A stretch of DNA of 25,511 nucleotides, taken from contig DATBMY010000072.1 in NCBI GenBank assembly GCA_036554605.1, positions 1 to 25,511 on the forward strand, given 5' to 3'. The DNA comes from DATBMY01 sp036554605. Its GTDB lineage: Bacteria; Acidobacteriota; Blastocatellia; UBA7656. The notes beneath the pieces are model-generated. The model made no database searches. It had not been told where the DNA came from and saw only the letters and a list, made by a program, of their open reading frames with translations. The position numbers and the translations under genes are program-made. Numbering within the stretch: position 1 is the first letter of the stretch; every line of letters starts with the position of its first letter. Shown piece by piece: positions 14,125 to 21,068 of this stretch.

Positions 14125-14820
14125 TTATGATTCTAAGCCGGGAGGGTGGAGCGAGGTTTTTCGCTTGAACATTTCGAGGCTGTTGCCGCAGTTGTTATAA
14201 CATACCTCGTCCATTATGTGATTAATCAGAAGCAACCCGCGACCGTTCGGCTCTAAGAGCCTGCAATCCGATGTCGGATCAGGAACCAGGTCGCGCGCGA
14301 ACCCTTCACCCTCGTCGGTCACTCTAAACCACGCGCCCTCTTTGCTAAATTCCGCGACTATCTCAACCCTCTTCCGCGCATCGTACTTGTTGCCGTGCTT
14401 GATCGCGTTTACGATGGCTTCATCGAGCGCGATAAGCACTTCCGAGTCACCAGGGTTTACGATGCCGAATTTCAGCAGGCGCTCATTGACGTGATCGAGG
14501 ACTTCGTCAAGGTACTTGACGTCGCTCGGAACGCGAAAGGCGATACGCTCTTCGAGAAAAGGCAGGACCGATTCGAGTTCTACTCGCTCGGGCTTTTCAA
14601 ATGAAATCTCAAATGCTTCCGGCTCGCTGCTCGCGCTAACGGCCGCTCTGGTAAGCTTCGTTTTCGATGCCGACAATCCTTCGCCACCTCGCCTCGATTT
14701 GATTTGCTTCTTCCTCTTCAAGTTCGTCGTATGCCAGCAACAAGTACGATTCTGGAAAACAAATGTTTCAATCAATAGCAAAAGAAAGCCCGCGCGCGGG
14801 GTTCGGGGCCGGAAGGTCAC
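14125..14820 (-). CDS. RsbW-like HATPase anti-sigma / serine kinase-type regulator (start uncertain)
   Basis: Up to 231 residues. The conserved part begins near AFRVPSDVKYLDEVLDHVNE and holds the GHKL ATPase boxes: N box LIALDEAIVNAIKHGNKYD, G1 FRVTDEGEGF, G2 NGRGLLLINHIMD. This is the HATPase_c_2 family: anti-sigma factors and switch kinases that bind ATP and a sigma or anti-anti-sigma partner. The longest frame starts at GTG 14820, overlapping the upstream stop as GTGA, but its first ~48 residues do not resemble the family and cover a terminator-like hairpin. A TTG at 14676, preceded by GAGGTGGCGAAGGA, is an equally likely start. Its position at the end of a sigma/anti-sigma operon suggests a second layer of control of that sigma factor or of general stress; partner proteins are not seen here. 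Confidence 0.82.
   Translation of the reverse strand: MTFRPRTPRAGFLLLLIETFVFQNRTCCWHTTNLKRKKQIKSRRGGEGLSASKTKLTRAAVSASSEPEAFEISFEKPERVELESVLPFLEERIAFRVPSDVKYLDEVLDHVNERLLKFGIVNPGDSEVLIALDEAIVNAIKHGNKYDARKRVEIVAEFSKEGAWFRVTDEGEGFARDLVPDPTSDCRLLEPNGRGLLLINHIMDEVCYNNCGNSLEMFKRKTSLHPPGLES
14780..14800 (-). terminator. Terminator-like palindrome after the DUF4097 gene
   Basis: CCCGCGCGCGGG (14789-14800) is a perfect palindrome followed on the minus strand by CTTTCTTTT. A hairpin would have a short stem with a 2-4 nt loop. If real it would separate the HATPase gene from the sigma operon and argue for a start downstream of it. Confidence 0.3.
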
Positions 14821-15566
14821 TTCTTATGAAGCAGTATGCGCCCGGCGAATGCCGTCAGGTTCAACCGGGAGTCGCCGCGACGGTGGATGCCGGAAATCCC
14901 TTTCGGTCCCCTGGAAGAGCCGGTTAGGCTTGATAGGAACTCTCCCAGGCTGATGTTTTCGCTCAAGGCTTTCGCGCTGAGCGAAAATGGCGTGGAAACG
15001 GGAAGCGTAACGTCGATGTCGCCCTTTATCGTCTGGAGGCTATAGATACCGCCTTCTGGCAGGTCTCCGTCGAATACTATGTTGCCGCTCGTTACCTTTA
15101 CGTCGACCGAAGCGCTGGTCACGTCGATCAAACGGATGTTGCTGTCATAAGAATTCACGCCTATGGGCCCGGTCACTCCGCGGGCAGTGATGTCGCCCAT
15201 AATGTTCTTCAACGTGAGCGAAGAGTCCGCGGGCACATATATATCGAAATCGACTTTGGTCAGTGATGAGAGCCCGCGCCTGACCGTGACCGTTATATCG
15301 TCGCCGGCCACGTCGTCTATTATCGAAACCGCCGCGCGGGACTCGGCCTTGACCAGGATCGATTTTCGCCTCCAGGCCGTCACGCGGATCTCCCCGTTGA
15401 TATTCGATATTGTCAGGTGTGCCCGCCCCGAGGGTGTGTAGGTGCGCTCGAATCTCTCGTAGGTGGCGGCCGGGGTCGCGTTATGTGCGATTGCCCCGAA
15501 TGCGATCAAGGACAGCAATACTGAAAGCCGCAAAATATAACCGGTTCTTTGATTGAATTTCACCAT
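14817..15566 (-). CDS. DUF4097-type exported beta-helix (putative adhesin-like) protein
   Basis: 249 residues. Signal peptide at about 8-28 (LRLSVLLSLIAFGAIAHN). The mature part is a succession of short beta-strands of the DUF4097 type: HLTISNINGEIRVTAWRRKS, DFDIYVPADSSLTLKNIMGD, ITARGVTGPIGVNSYDSNI, VDVKVTSGNIVFDGDLPEGG and YSLQTIKGDIDVTLPVSTPF. Such proteins are repeatedly found beside ECF sigma and zf-HC2 anti-sigma genes and are probably periplasmic or envelope components; no enzyme activity is known. It lies 40 bp after the anti-sigma gene on the same strand, so it is likely part of that operon and a target of its sigma factor. No clear SD before the ATG. Confidence 0.8.
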   Translation of the reverse strand: MVKFNQRTGYILRLSVLLSLIAFGAIAHNATPAATYERFERTYTPSGRAHLTISNINGEIRVTAWRRKSILVKAESRAAVSIIDDVAGDDITVTVRRGLSSLTKVDFDIYVPADSSLTLKNIMGDITARGVTGPIGVNSYDSNIRLIDVTSASVDVKVTSGNIVFDGDLPEGGIYSLQTIKGDIDVTLPVSTPFSLSAKALSENISLGEFLSSLTGSSRGPKGISGIHRRGDSRLNLTAFAGRILLHKK

Positions 15567-15606
15567 CTATCAGAAACCATCGCCGAAGCGAGACGCTCCA
15601 TCAAGT

Positions 15607-16284
15607 CTAAAAGCTGGTGAATCCTTCCATCAATCGCACCTTCTCGCGGTAGGCGTTCAGCATCAACTCCTGCGACACCCCATCTTCAGGATTGACGGTC
15701 AAATGATGACGACACTCGGCAAGCGACTGCTCGATGTAGGACATGTTTCGCTCGAAGGTAATTCGAACTTCGGGCTCCCACTTCGACTTAACTTCCTCTA
15801 TGGACTGGCTGAGATCGTTGATCTGGCGTTCGAGCTGTTGCATCTCGGGGTTCGAAAGCGGCTGCGCCTGCGATGCGGCGACGGGCCCGGCCCCCGCAAG
15901 ATTCATCTGTGAAGACGCGTCGCGCCTGGCCAGTACCGCGCCGACCGATATCACGATAGCGAGGACGGCCGCGCTGGCTATCATCTGCGGGACCGTAAAA
16001 TCGAAATGCATTCCGCGGGCGCGCGACCACCAGCCACGCGCGCGCGACCAGAAGCTCGCGTCCTGCTCCTCGGCCAGGCTCGTCTGTATCCGCGCCCAGA
16101 GGGCCGCCGATGGAGCCTGCTCGGGAAGCTGTTTCGAGAAATGAACGATCTGAAGCAGGTCATCGCGGACGGCGCGACAGCGGTCGCAATCCGCAAGGTG
16201 TCGCTCCATCTTTACCTGCTCGCCCAGTTCGAGCACGCCGTCAATATAGTCTGAGAGAAGTTCCTGACATTGACTGCAAACCAT
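15607..16284 (-). CDS. zf-HC2 transmembrane anti-sigma factor
   Basis: 225 residues. The N-terminal zinc-binding anti-sigma domain has C3/C6 and the H-x3-C-x2-C signature MERHLADCDRC (His29, Cys33, Cys36). A tryptophan-rich juxtamembrane stretch (WSRARGWWSRARG) precedes a single transmembrane helix (PQMIASAAVLAIVISVGAVL, about 99-118). The C-terminal periplasmic half is a predicted coiled coil (PEMQQLERQINDLSQSIEEV, then ERNMSYIEQSLAECRHHL). ZAS-type anti-sigma factors hold the cognate ECF sigma at the membrane until an envelope signal releases it. It sits 76 bp downstream of the sigma gene, as expected for a cognate pair. The long periplasmic coiled coil may be the sensor or a protease-controlled segment. 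Confidence 0.9.
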   Translation of the reverse strand: MVCSQCQELLSDYIDGVLELGEQVKMERHLADCDRCRAVRDDLLQIVHFSKQLPEQAPSAALWARIQTSLAEEQDASFWSRARGWWSRARGMHFDFTVPQMIASAAVLAIVISVGAVLARRDASSQMNLAGAGPVAASQAQPLSNPEMQQLERQINDLSQSIEEVKSKWEPEVRITFERNMSYIEQSLAECRHHLTVNPEDGVSQELMLNAYREKVRLMEGFTSF

Positions 16285-16360
16285 TTCGTATTACCAATCC
16301 TTCTCCGGGGCAATTTCAATTGCCTCCGTTTTCTCAGGAGCCGCGCGAAAGGCGGCGCCT

Positions 16361-16954
16361 CTATTTCTGCAACAGCAACTCCCTGAGACGCATACGCGCT
16401 TTGTGCAACTGTGACTTCGATGTGCCGATGCTTACTTCAAGCATGCTGGATATCTCTTCGTGCTCGTAGCCTTCAACGTCGTGTAGCAGGAAGACCGTCC
16501 TGTACCCCGGCGGCAACTGGCTTATAGCCTTGCTGAGCGCCAGTCGATCAACCATTGATATGCGCCTCGTGCTTTGAAGCGGCGTTTCGGTGACATATGT
16601 AAAGTCGCCTTCTTCGCTCGTCTGCTCAAGCTTGACCTCGCGTTTGCGAAGATGCATGAGCACCTGGTTGACTGTCAAACGGTGAAGCCAGGTCGTGAAT
16701 GCCGAATCGCCGCGAAAACTGCCGATCTTTCTATATACCTGCAGGAAGACATCCTGCGTCAGGTCTTCGGCCGCCGTCTGGTCGCCAAGCATTCTCAAAC
16801 AGAGCGAATAAACCCGCCTATTATATTGCTCATAGAGCTTTTCAAACGCCGTCGCGTCTCCGGAAGCCGCCGCTTTGGCTAGCTCCAGGTCCGATGCAGT
16901 CTGGCTTCGTTCAGCGGTCATGGGCATCGTCATTATCTGAGAGATGGTGGCCAT
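16361..16954 (-). CDS. ECF (RpoE-type) RNA polymerase sigma factor
   Basis: 197 residues. Sigma-2 region: DATAFEKLYEQYNRRVYSLC, LRMLGDQTAAEDLTQDVFLQ, VYRKIGSFRGDSAFTTWLHR, covering the core-binding and -10-melting helices. Sigma-4 region: LPPGYRTVFLLHDVEGYEHE then EISSMLEVSIGTSKSQLHKA, RMRLREL, a helix-turn-helix that reads the -35 element. Typical length for the family. It is the first gene of a likely operon with its zf-HC2 anti-sigma factor and a DUF4097 protein. Start at 16954 has GAGG only 2 nt upstream; in-frame ATGs at residues 8, 10 and 12 are alternatives. Confidence 0.93.
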   Translation of the reverse strand: MATISQIMTMPMTAERSQTASDLELAKAAASGDATAFEKLYEQYNRRVYSLCLRMLGDQTAAEDLTQDVFLQVYRKIGSFRGDSAFTTWLHRLTVNQVLMHLRKREVKLEQTSEEGDFTYVTETPLQSTRRISMVDRLALSKAISQLPPGYRTVFLLHDVEGYEHEEISSMLEVSIGTSKSQLHKARMRLRELLLQK

Positions 16955-17001
16955 GACCTCACACGCTGAGATGCTATGACCATAAATCCGGTTGCCTCAA
17001 C

Positions 17002-17010
17002 ATTATAGCA
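17002..17010 (-). promoter_or_regulatory. Extended -10 promoter of the ECF sigma operon
   Basis: On the minus strand TGC-TATAAT (17010-17002) is a perfect extended -10 about 47 bp before the sigma-factor start. No good -35 is present, which is usual for extended -10 promoters. This suggests housekeeping transcription; I did not find a convincing GGAAC-type ECF autoregulatory site. Confidence 0.5.
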
Positions 17011-17108
17011 TTTAAGGCGAGACGTTTTGAAACTGCTTGCCGGATATATTAAATGCGGGATGAAGGTAGCCTTCTTGGGGAATTAAGCGAGGGAGATTCT
17101 ACCTGCAA

Positions 17109-17149
17109 GGTGGCGGCCGCGTTTCGCGGGGGCTCTGGCGGCCGCCACC
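17109..17149. repeat. Perfect 12-bp inverted repeat between the OmpA-like and sigma genes
   Basis: GGTGGCGGCCGC (17109-17120) and GCGGCCGCCACC (17138-17149) are exact reverse complements around a 17-nt loop. It lies about 40 bp past the stop of the OmpA-like gene. No T run follows on either strand, so it could be a rho-dependent-end stabilising hairpin, a bidirectional stem or a REP-like element. Confidence 0.85.
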
Positions 17150-17189
17150 CTCAATAGCTCACAAACCATCCTCCAGTGGACCCGGTTGA

Positions 17190-17963
17190 CTACTTATCAG
17201 ATGAGCTCGATCCATTCGTAGTCGAAGTGCTGGTCCTCATTGGAGCATTGGGGACAGCATTGTTTGTGAGCAAGCGAATCTCTACGCGGCGGTATTGCGC
17301 CCTTACGGTGGCCGATTCCGCGGTCTCGCCGTTAGAAACATTCTGGATACCGTCGGTGCTCAGCGGCCGGGCGGCTCCGAATCCCAGGGCGAACATGCGC
17401 ATCACGGGAATGTTATGCCTGTCGGCCAGGTACCGCTGCACGGCCTCGGCCCTCATCTGCGCAAGTGTCTGGTTATGACGCGTGGCGCGCGCAGTATCGC
17501 CAAAGCCGATTATTTCCAGTACAAACCCGTTTCGGTCAGTGATCTGGGACGCGAGCATATCGAGCTGGGCCATCCCTTCGGGAGTCAGCTTTACTGCGCC
17601 CGGCCGGAAAAAGACCACTCCCGTATTCTGCAAGCTGTACTTATCGAGGTTCGCGCGCAGGTCTTCCACGCCGCGCTCGACTGTCGCGATACGCGTATTG
17701 GCCTGCTCGGCCGACGCGGAGGCGCGATCAGCCGTCGCCTGCGCACGATCGGCCCGGCCGCGCACATCGTCTATGCCCGTTCGCAACTCGCCAATCGTCT
17801 GCGTATTGCGCCGGGAGGTCTCTTCAAGCTCCGTCGTGCGGTTCTCAAGGGGCGTGACCCGCTCGGCAATCCTGTTTCGAACATATTTCTTTGTCGCGCA
17901 TCCGGACTCGAAGATCACTAGCAGTCCCATCAACAGGGCAACGAAAACCAACTTTAATTTCAT
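17190..17963 (-). CDS. OmpA-family peptidoglycan-associated lipoprotein with coiled coil
   Basis: 257 residues. Lipoprotein signal with lipobox ESGC (Cys22) followed by ATKKYV. Residues about 30-110 form a heptad-rich coiled coil (ERVTPLENRTTELEETSRRN, ADRAQATADRASASAEQANT) like Lpp-type tethers. The OmpA C-terminal domain starts at VVFFRPGAVKLTPEGMAQLD and contains the diaminopimelate-contact region VLEIIGFGDTARATRHNQTL, AQMRAEAVQRYLADRHNIP and YRRVEIRLL. Expected role: outer-membrane lipoprotein binding peptidoglycan. The canonical GHTD is changed to GFGDT, so ligand contacts may differ. AGGAGG 6 nt before the ATG fixes the start. The Ser/Thr-rich C-terminus is probably disordered. Monocistronic. 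Confidence 0.87.
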   Translation of the reverse strand: MKLKLVFVALLMGLLVIFESGCATKKYVRNRIAERVTPLENRTTELEETSRRNTQTIGELRTGIDDVRGRADRAQATADRASASAEQANTRIATVERGVEDLRANLDKYSLQNTGVVFFRPGAVKLTPEGMAQLDMLASQITDRNGFVLEIIGFGDTARATRHNQTLAQMRAEAVQRYLADRHNIPVMRMFALGFGAARPLSTDGIQNVSNGETAESATVRAQYRRVEIRLLTNNAVPNAPMRTSTSTTNGSSSSDK

Positions 17964-18276
17964 TCCTCACCTCCTGCGCTAGTTGTTTTCATCCTAATAA
18001 TGACGAGGAAGCAATAACGTGCGTTATGAAATCCGTGCGTCCTTACCCGTGATTCGGCTTAAAGCCTTAGAGCGAGCGCCGTGCCATCGGCACGAGCACT
18101 CGCGATATTGTCAAATTGGAGAATTAAATGGCTTACCCCCACGCCGCCTGAAACGCCGCCTGCTCACTCTTGTATTAGTTTCCTACTCGCAACGAAAAAA
18201 TTACATAGTAGCCCTGCTCGAAGGCTACCCCAGCGGCGCGGCTTCATGATTTGGATTGATCTATTAAACAAAAGAA
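17964..18276. other. Long intergenic region with hairpins and a short direct repeat, no gene seen
   Basis: No supportable ORF. It contains an ATAACG-TG-CGTTAT inverted repeat (18014-18027) upstream of the OmpA-like gene; a two-part hairpin (18072-18103) with CGTGCC-ATC-GGCACG inside GCGAG/CTCGC; two ACGCCGCCTG direct repeats 12 bp apart (18141-18150, 18153-18162); and a GTAGCC/GGCTAC stem (18208-18228). It could hold operators or a small RNA, but nothing identifies either. Confidence 0.5.
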
Positions 18277-18304
18277 TTGACACTTGAGAGAGGCAAGGTA
18301 AAAT
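18277..18304 (+). promoter_or_regulatory. Sigma-70 promoter of the diguanylate cyclase gene
   Basis: TTGACA (18277-18282, perfect -35) and TAAAAT (18299-18304) are 16 nt apart, ending 66 bp before the ATG at 18371. This is one of the best promoter matches in the window. Confidence 0.7.
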
Positions 18305-18370
18305 CGGTCCTGAAATCTAGCCGTCTGTCCCCTCACTTTTCACGCTAAAAAGCCTAGAGAACTTGCTTTA

Positions 18371-19942
18371 ATGTATTCACTCTTTTACGTGCTCAACAAC
18401 CAGCATGGCGAAGACTTCGCGCCTGTTCGATGTAATGAGCAGACCCTGGTCAGGCTCGTCCGCTACTTCGAGGACGTCGTGACGGAAAACAAGCTTGAAG
18501 CCCTCGTCATACAGGGCCGCTGCCCGAATGATTCGTCGGAGCGCGATCTTGAGCGCGCATCGACGCTTGCCTCGGTTGCCCAGCGCTTATACATATTCTC
18601 CTGTGACCGCGAGTGCTCGTCACGCACGTGGCAGCCGGAAGAACTCGAAAATGTCGTGGTCCTCGAAGAACGCGACTATCACAAGTTCGAGTCCGGCCCT
18701 TTCATCCTTGTAATGGAGCCGCGCTTCAGCGGGCTGCTAGCGGCTTGTGAAGTGGTAGAAGAAGGAAATACGCACGCGGGCACTTATGAGATGGTCTGGA
18801 CCTTCGATCCGAACGTCGTATTCACCGCGCTGGAATATTTGATGGCTCGTCTGGGCGTCCAGAAACCCGATGAGCGCGCGTGCCTCGAAGCGCTTTTAAA
18901 CAACTGCACGCCCCGCCGCTCTTCGCTGCGGCTTGCGCTTACCTTCACGACAAAGCTCGCGATGCTCATGCAGCGACAAAACGAGCTTGAGATGGCGACC
19001 AACCGAATAAGCTCCGCCATTTCGAGCACGCTTGAGCTTGAGCCGATGCTGCAATCGGCCGTCGACGAAGTTGGGCACGCGCTCAAGGCACGTCGCGCCG
19101 CGCTTGTCTTATGGCACGAGGGAACGAGCAAGCCGGAGAGTATGAGCATATACGAGCGGCCGGGTGACGCATCCCGCGGCGACGCGGACCTACCGCCCGG
19201 CCAGGCCGAGAGCTTGAAAACAGAAGATCTGCCCGCCGACCTGCTGATCAAGTGCGGACCGCTCGAAGTCCCAATCACGTACCGCAACAGCGTGATCGGC
19301 GTGCTTGGGGTTGAAGACGACCGTCTGGGCCGCAATTGGGAAGACGAAGAAGTGCTCATGGTCAAGACGGTCGCGGATCAGCTCGCGGTCGCAATAAGCC
19401 ACGCCAGGTTATTCCGCCAGATGCAGACGCAAGCCATGACCGACGCGCTCACCGGCCTATATAACCACCGCCATTTTCAGGAGCGCCTTGATCGCGAGAC
19501 GAAGCTTGCCGACCGTAATAACGCGGAAGTCTCATTGATTCTTCTCGACCTCGATCACTTGAAACGCATAAACGATACGCACGGGCACAGGGCGGGTGAC
19601 GCGGCGCTGTGTCACGTGGCTCGCGTGATGCAATCGTCCGTGCGTGAAGTTGACATCTGCGCGCGCTATGGCGGGGAGGAGTTTGTAGTAGTGCTGCCTC
19701 AATGCGGAAAGGATGATGCTATACAGGTAGCGCGGCGGCTCCGCGAAGCTATCGCAGAAACGCCCATTAACAGAGTCGGCCATATCACGGCGAGCATCGG
19801 GGTGGCAACTTACCCGACCGCGGCGAACACCAAAGAAGAGCTGATAGAGATGGCCGACCGCGCGATGTACCTCGCGAAAGCCTCGGGCCGCAACCGCGTC
19901 CGCACGCTGATGCACCCTACCATAAGCCGGCTCAATATCTGA
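18371..19942 (+). CDS. DICT-GAF-GGDEF diguanylate cyclase
   Basis: 523 residues. Residues about 10-155 match a DICT sensory domain (LYIFSCDRECSSRTWQ and FILVMEPRFSGLLAACE regions), a module found in diguanylate cyclases and two-component proteins. A short coiled coil (about 195-220) leads to a GAF domain (about 220-350, ending FRQMQTQAMTD). The GGDEF domain spans about 352-510: TDALTGLYNHRHFQ, LLDLDHLKRINDTHGH, active-site YGGEEF (433-438), and an RxxD inhibitory I-site (REVD, 425-428) five residues before GGEEF. It should make c-di-GMP from two GTP, with product feedback, under control of two N-terminal sensors of unknown ligand. No transmembrane segment, so cytosolic. The ribosome site before ATG 18371 is weak. 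Confidence 0.9.
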   Translation: MYSLFYVLNNQHGEDFAPVRCNEQTLVRLVRYFEDVVTENKLEALVIQGRCPNDSSERDLERASTLASVAQRLYIFSCDRECSSRTWQPEELENVVVLEERDYHKFESGPFILVMEPRFSGLLAACEVVEEGNTHAGTYEMVWTFDPNVVFTALEYLMARLGVQKPDERACLEALLNNCTPRRSSLRLALTFTTKLAMLMQRQNELEMATNRISSAISSTLELEPMLQSAVDEVGHALKARRAALVLWHEGTSKPESMSIYERPGDASRGDADLPPGQAESLKTEDLPADLLIKCGPLEVPITYRNSVIGVLGVEDDRLGRNWEDEEVLMVKTVADQLAVAISHARLFRQMQTQAMTDALTGLYNHRHFQERLDRETKLADRNNAEVSLILLDLDHLKRINDTHGHRAGDAALCHVARVMQSSVREVDICARYGGEEFVVVLPQCGKDDAIQVARRLREAIAETPINRVGHITASIGVATYPTAANTKEELIEMADRAMYLAKASGRNRVRTLMHPTISRLNI

Positions 19943-19968
19943 TCGACAAGCGCAGACCCTCGAAGAGA

Positions 19969-20997
19969 CTATCCCACGAGACTGGTTTCGGCTTCGGAAA
20001 TCACGCGATGGATCGCGCGGATATCCGTGACCATCTGCTTGAACATATCGGGCAACAGCGCCTGTGGCCCATCCGACAGCGCCTGCTCAGGCCGGTTATG
20101 GACCTCGACCATTATGCCGTCAGCCCCGACCGCGATCGAGGCGCGCGCAAGCGGGATTACTTTATGACGCTTCCCGGTCCCGTGCGACGGATCGACTATA
20201 ATCGGCAGGTGAGAGCGGTTCTGCACGGCGGGCACAAGCGACAGGTCGAGTGTGTTGCGCGTATGATCGGCAAATGTGCGGACGCCACGCTCGCACAAAA
20301 TGACGTTATAGTTGCCCTCGGCCATTATGTACTCGGCGGCGAGAAGAAGCTCTTCGAGCGTAGCCGACATGCCTCGCTTGAGCATAATGGGTTTGCTGGC
20401 TTGCCCGACTCTTCTGAGCAGCGAGAAGTTCTGCATATTTCGCGAGCCTATTTGCATAATATCGGCATACTCTTCGACGAGATCGGCCGTCTCTGTATCG
20501 AGCACTTCCGTTACTATTAATAGACCGTATCGCTCGCGCACTTCAGCAAGTATCTTTAGTCCCTCTTCGCCCAGTCCCTGGAAAGAGTATGGCGACGTGC
20601 GCGGCTTGAACGCCCCGCCTCGGAAAAACTTGACTCCGGTCGCGGAGACGATCTCAGCTATCTCCATGGTCTGCTCGTAACTTTCTACAGCGCACGGTCC
20701 GGCGATGATCGTAGGCTCGTCGGCGCCGATAGTCGCCTCGCCAACCCGTATGACGGTGTCTTCGTGCTTGATGTCGCGGCTGACAAGCTTATATGGCTTT
20801 GAAACGCGTATAGCTTCGGCGACGCCTGGAAGGTTCTCGAAATATCCCGGCTCGATAGCGCCGCGATTTCCGGTCACGCCTATAGCGGTGCGGGTCGCGC
20901 CCGGCATCGGGTGGGCCTTAAATCCGAGCCCCGCTATAATCGATACGATTTCTTCAACCTCTTTCTCCGTGGCGTCGGGCTTCATTACTATGAGCAT
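19969..20997 (-). CDS. aroF: 3-deoxy-7-phosphoheptulonate (DAHP) synthase, type I-beta with N-terminal regulatory domain
   Basis: 342 residues. Condenses phosphoenolpyruvate and erythrose 4-phosphate, the first step of aromatic amino acid biosynthesis. Residues 1-70 form the ferredoxin-like regulatory domain (MLIVMKPDATEKEVEEIVSI), which in this subfamily gives feedback control. The TIM barrel follows: TIIAGPCAVESYEQ, FFRGGAFKPRTSPYSFQGLG, DIMQIGSRNMQNF, KPIMLKRGMSAT, VILCERGVRTF and LPIIVDPSHGTGKR. Metal and substrate residues (Cys in AGPCAVES, KPRTSPY, DPSHGTG) are all present. AGGAG 7-8 nt before the ATG supports the start. It has its own promoter between it and argS. Convergent with the diguanylate cyclase gene. 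Confidence 0.96.
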   Translation of the reverse strand: MLIVMKPDATEKEVEEIVSIIAGLGFKAHPMPGATRTAIGVTGNRGAIEPGYFENLPGVAEAIRVSKPYKLVSRDIKHEDTVIRVGEATIGADEPTIIAGPCAVESYEQTMEIAEIVSATGVKFFRGGAFKPRTSPYSFQGLGEEGLKILAEVRERYGLLIVTEVLDTETADLVEEYADIMQIGSRNMQNFSLLRRVGQASKPIMLKRGMSATLEELLLAAEYIMAEGNYNVILCERGVRTFADHTRNTLDLSLVPAVQNRSHLPIIVDPSHGTGKRHKVIPLARASIAVGADGIMVEVHNRPEQALSDGPQALLPDMFKQMVTDIRAIHRVISEAETSLVG

Positions 20998-21033
20998 GAC
21001 TATTCTCCTGGCAGCCGGGACTTTCTAATGAAG

Positions 21034-21062
21034 GTTATAGCCTGAGACTTGTCCGGCAGCAA
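21034..21062 (-). promoter_or_regulatory. Promoter of aroF
   Basis: On the minus strand TTGCTG (21062-21057) and TATAAC (21039-21034) are separated by exactly 17 nt, within the 71-bp gap after argS. Predicted initiation gives a leader of about 30 nt. It allows aroF expression apart from argS. Confidence 0.55.
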
Positions 21063-21068
21063 CCTTTT

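Noticed and set aside
14636..14743. Short minus-strand frame (TTG start, 35 codons, acidic helix-like product) overlapping the HATPase N-terminus
   Set aside because: Only TTG starts, no ribosome site at proper spacing, and too short to assess; noted because it looks protein-like where the HATPase frame does not.
14516..14953. 145-residue plus-strand frame across the HATPase/DUF4097 junction
   Set aside because: Antisense to two recognisable genes and with no recognisable domain.
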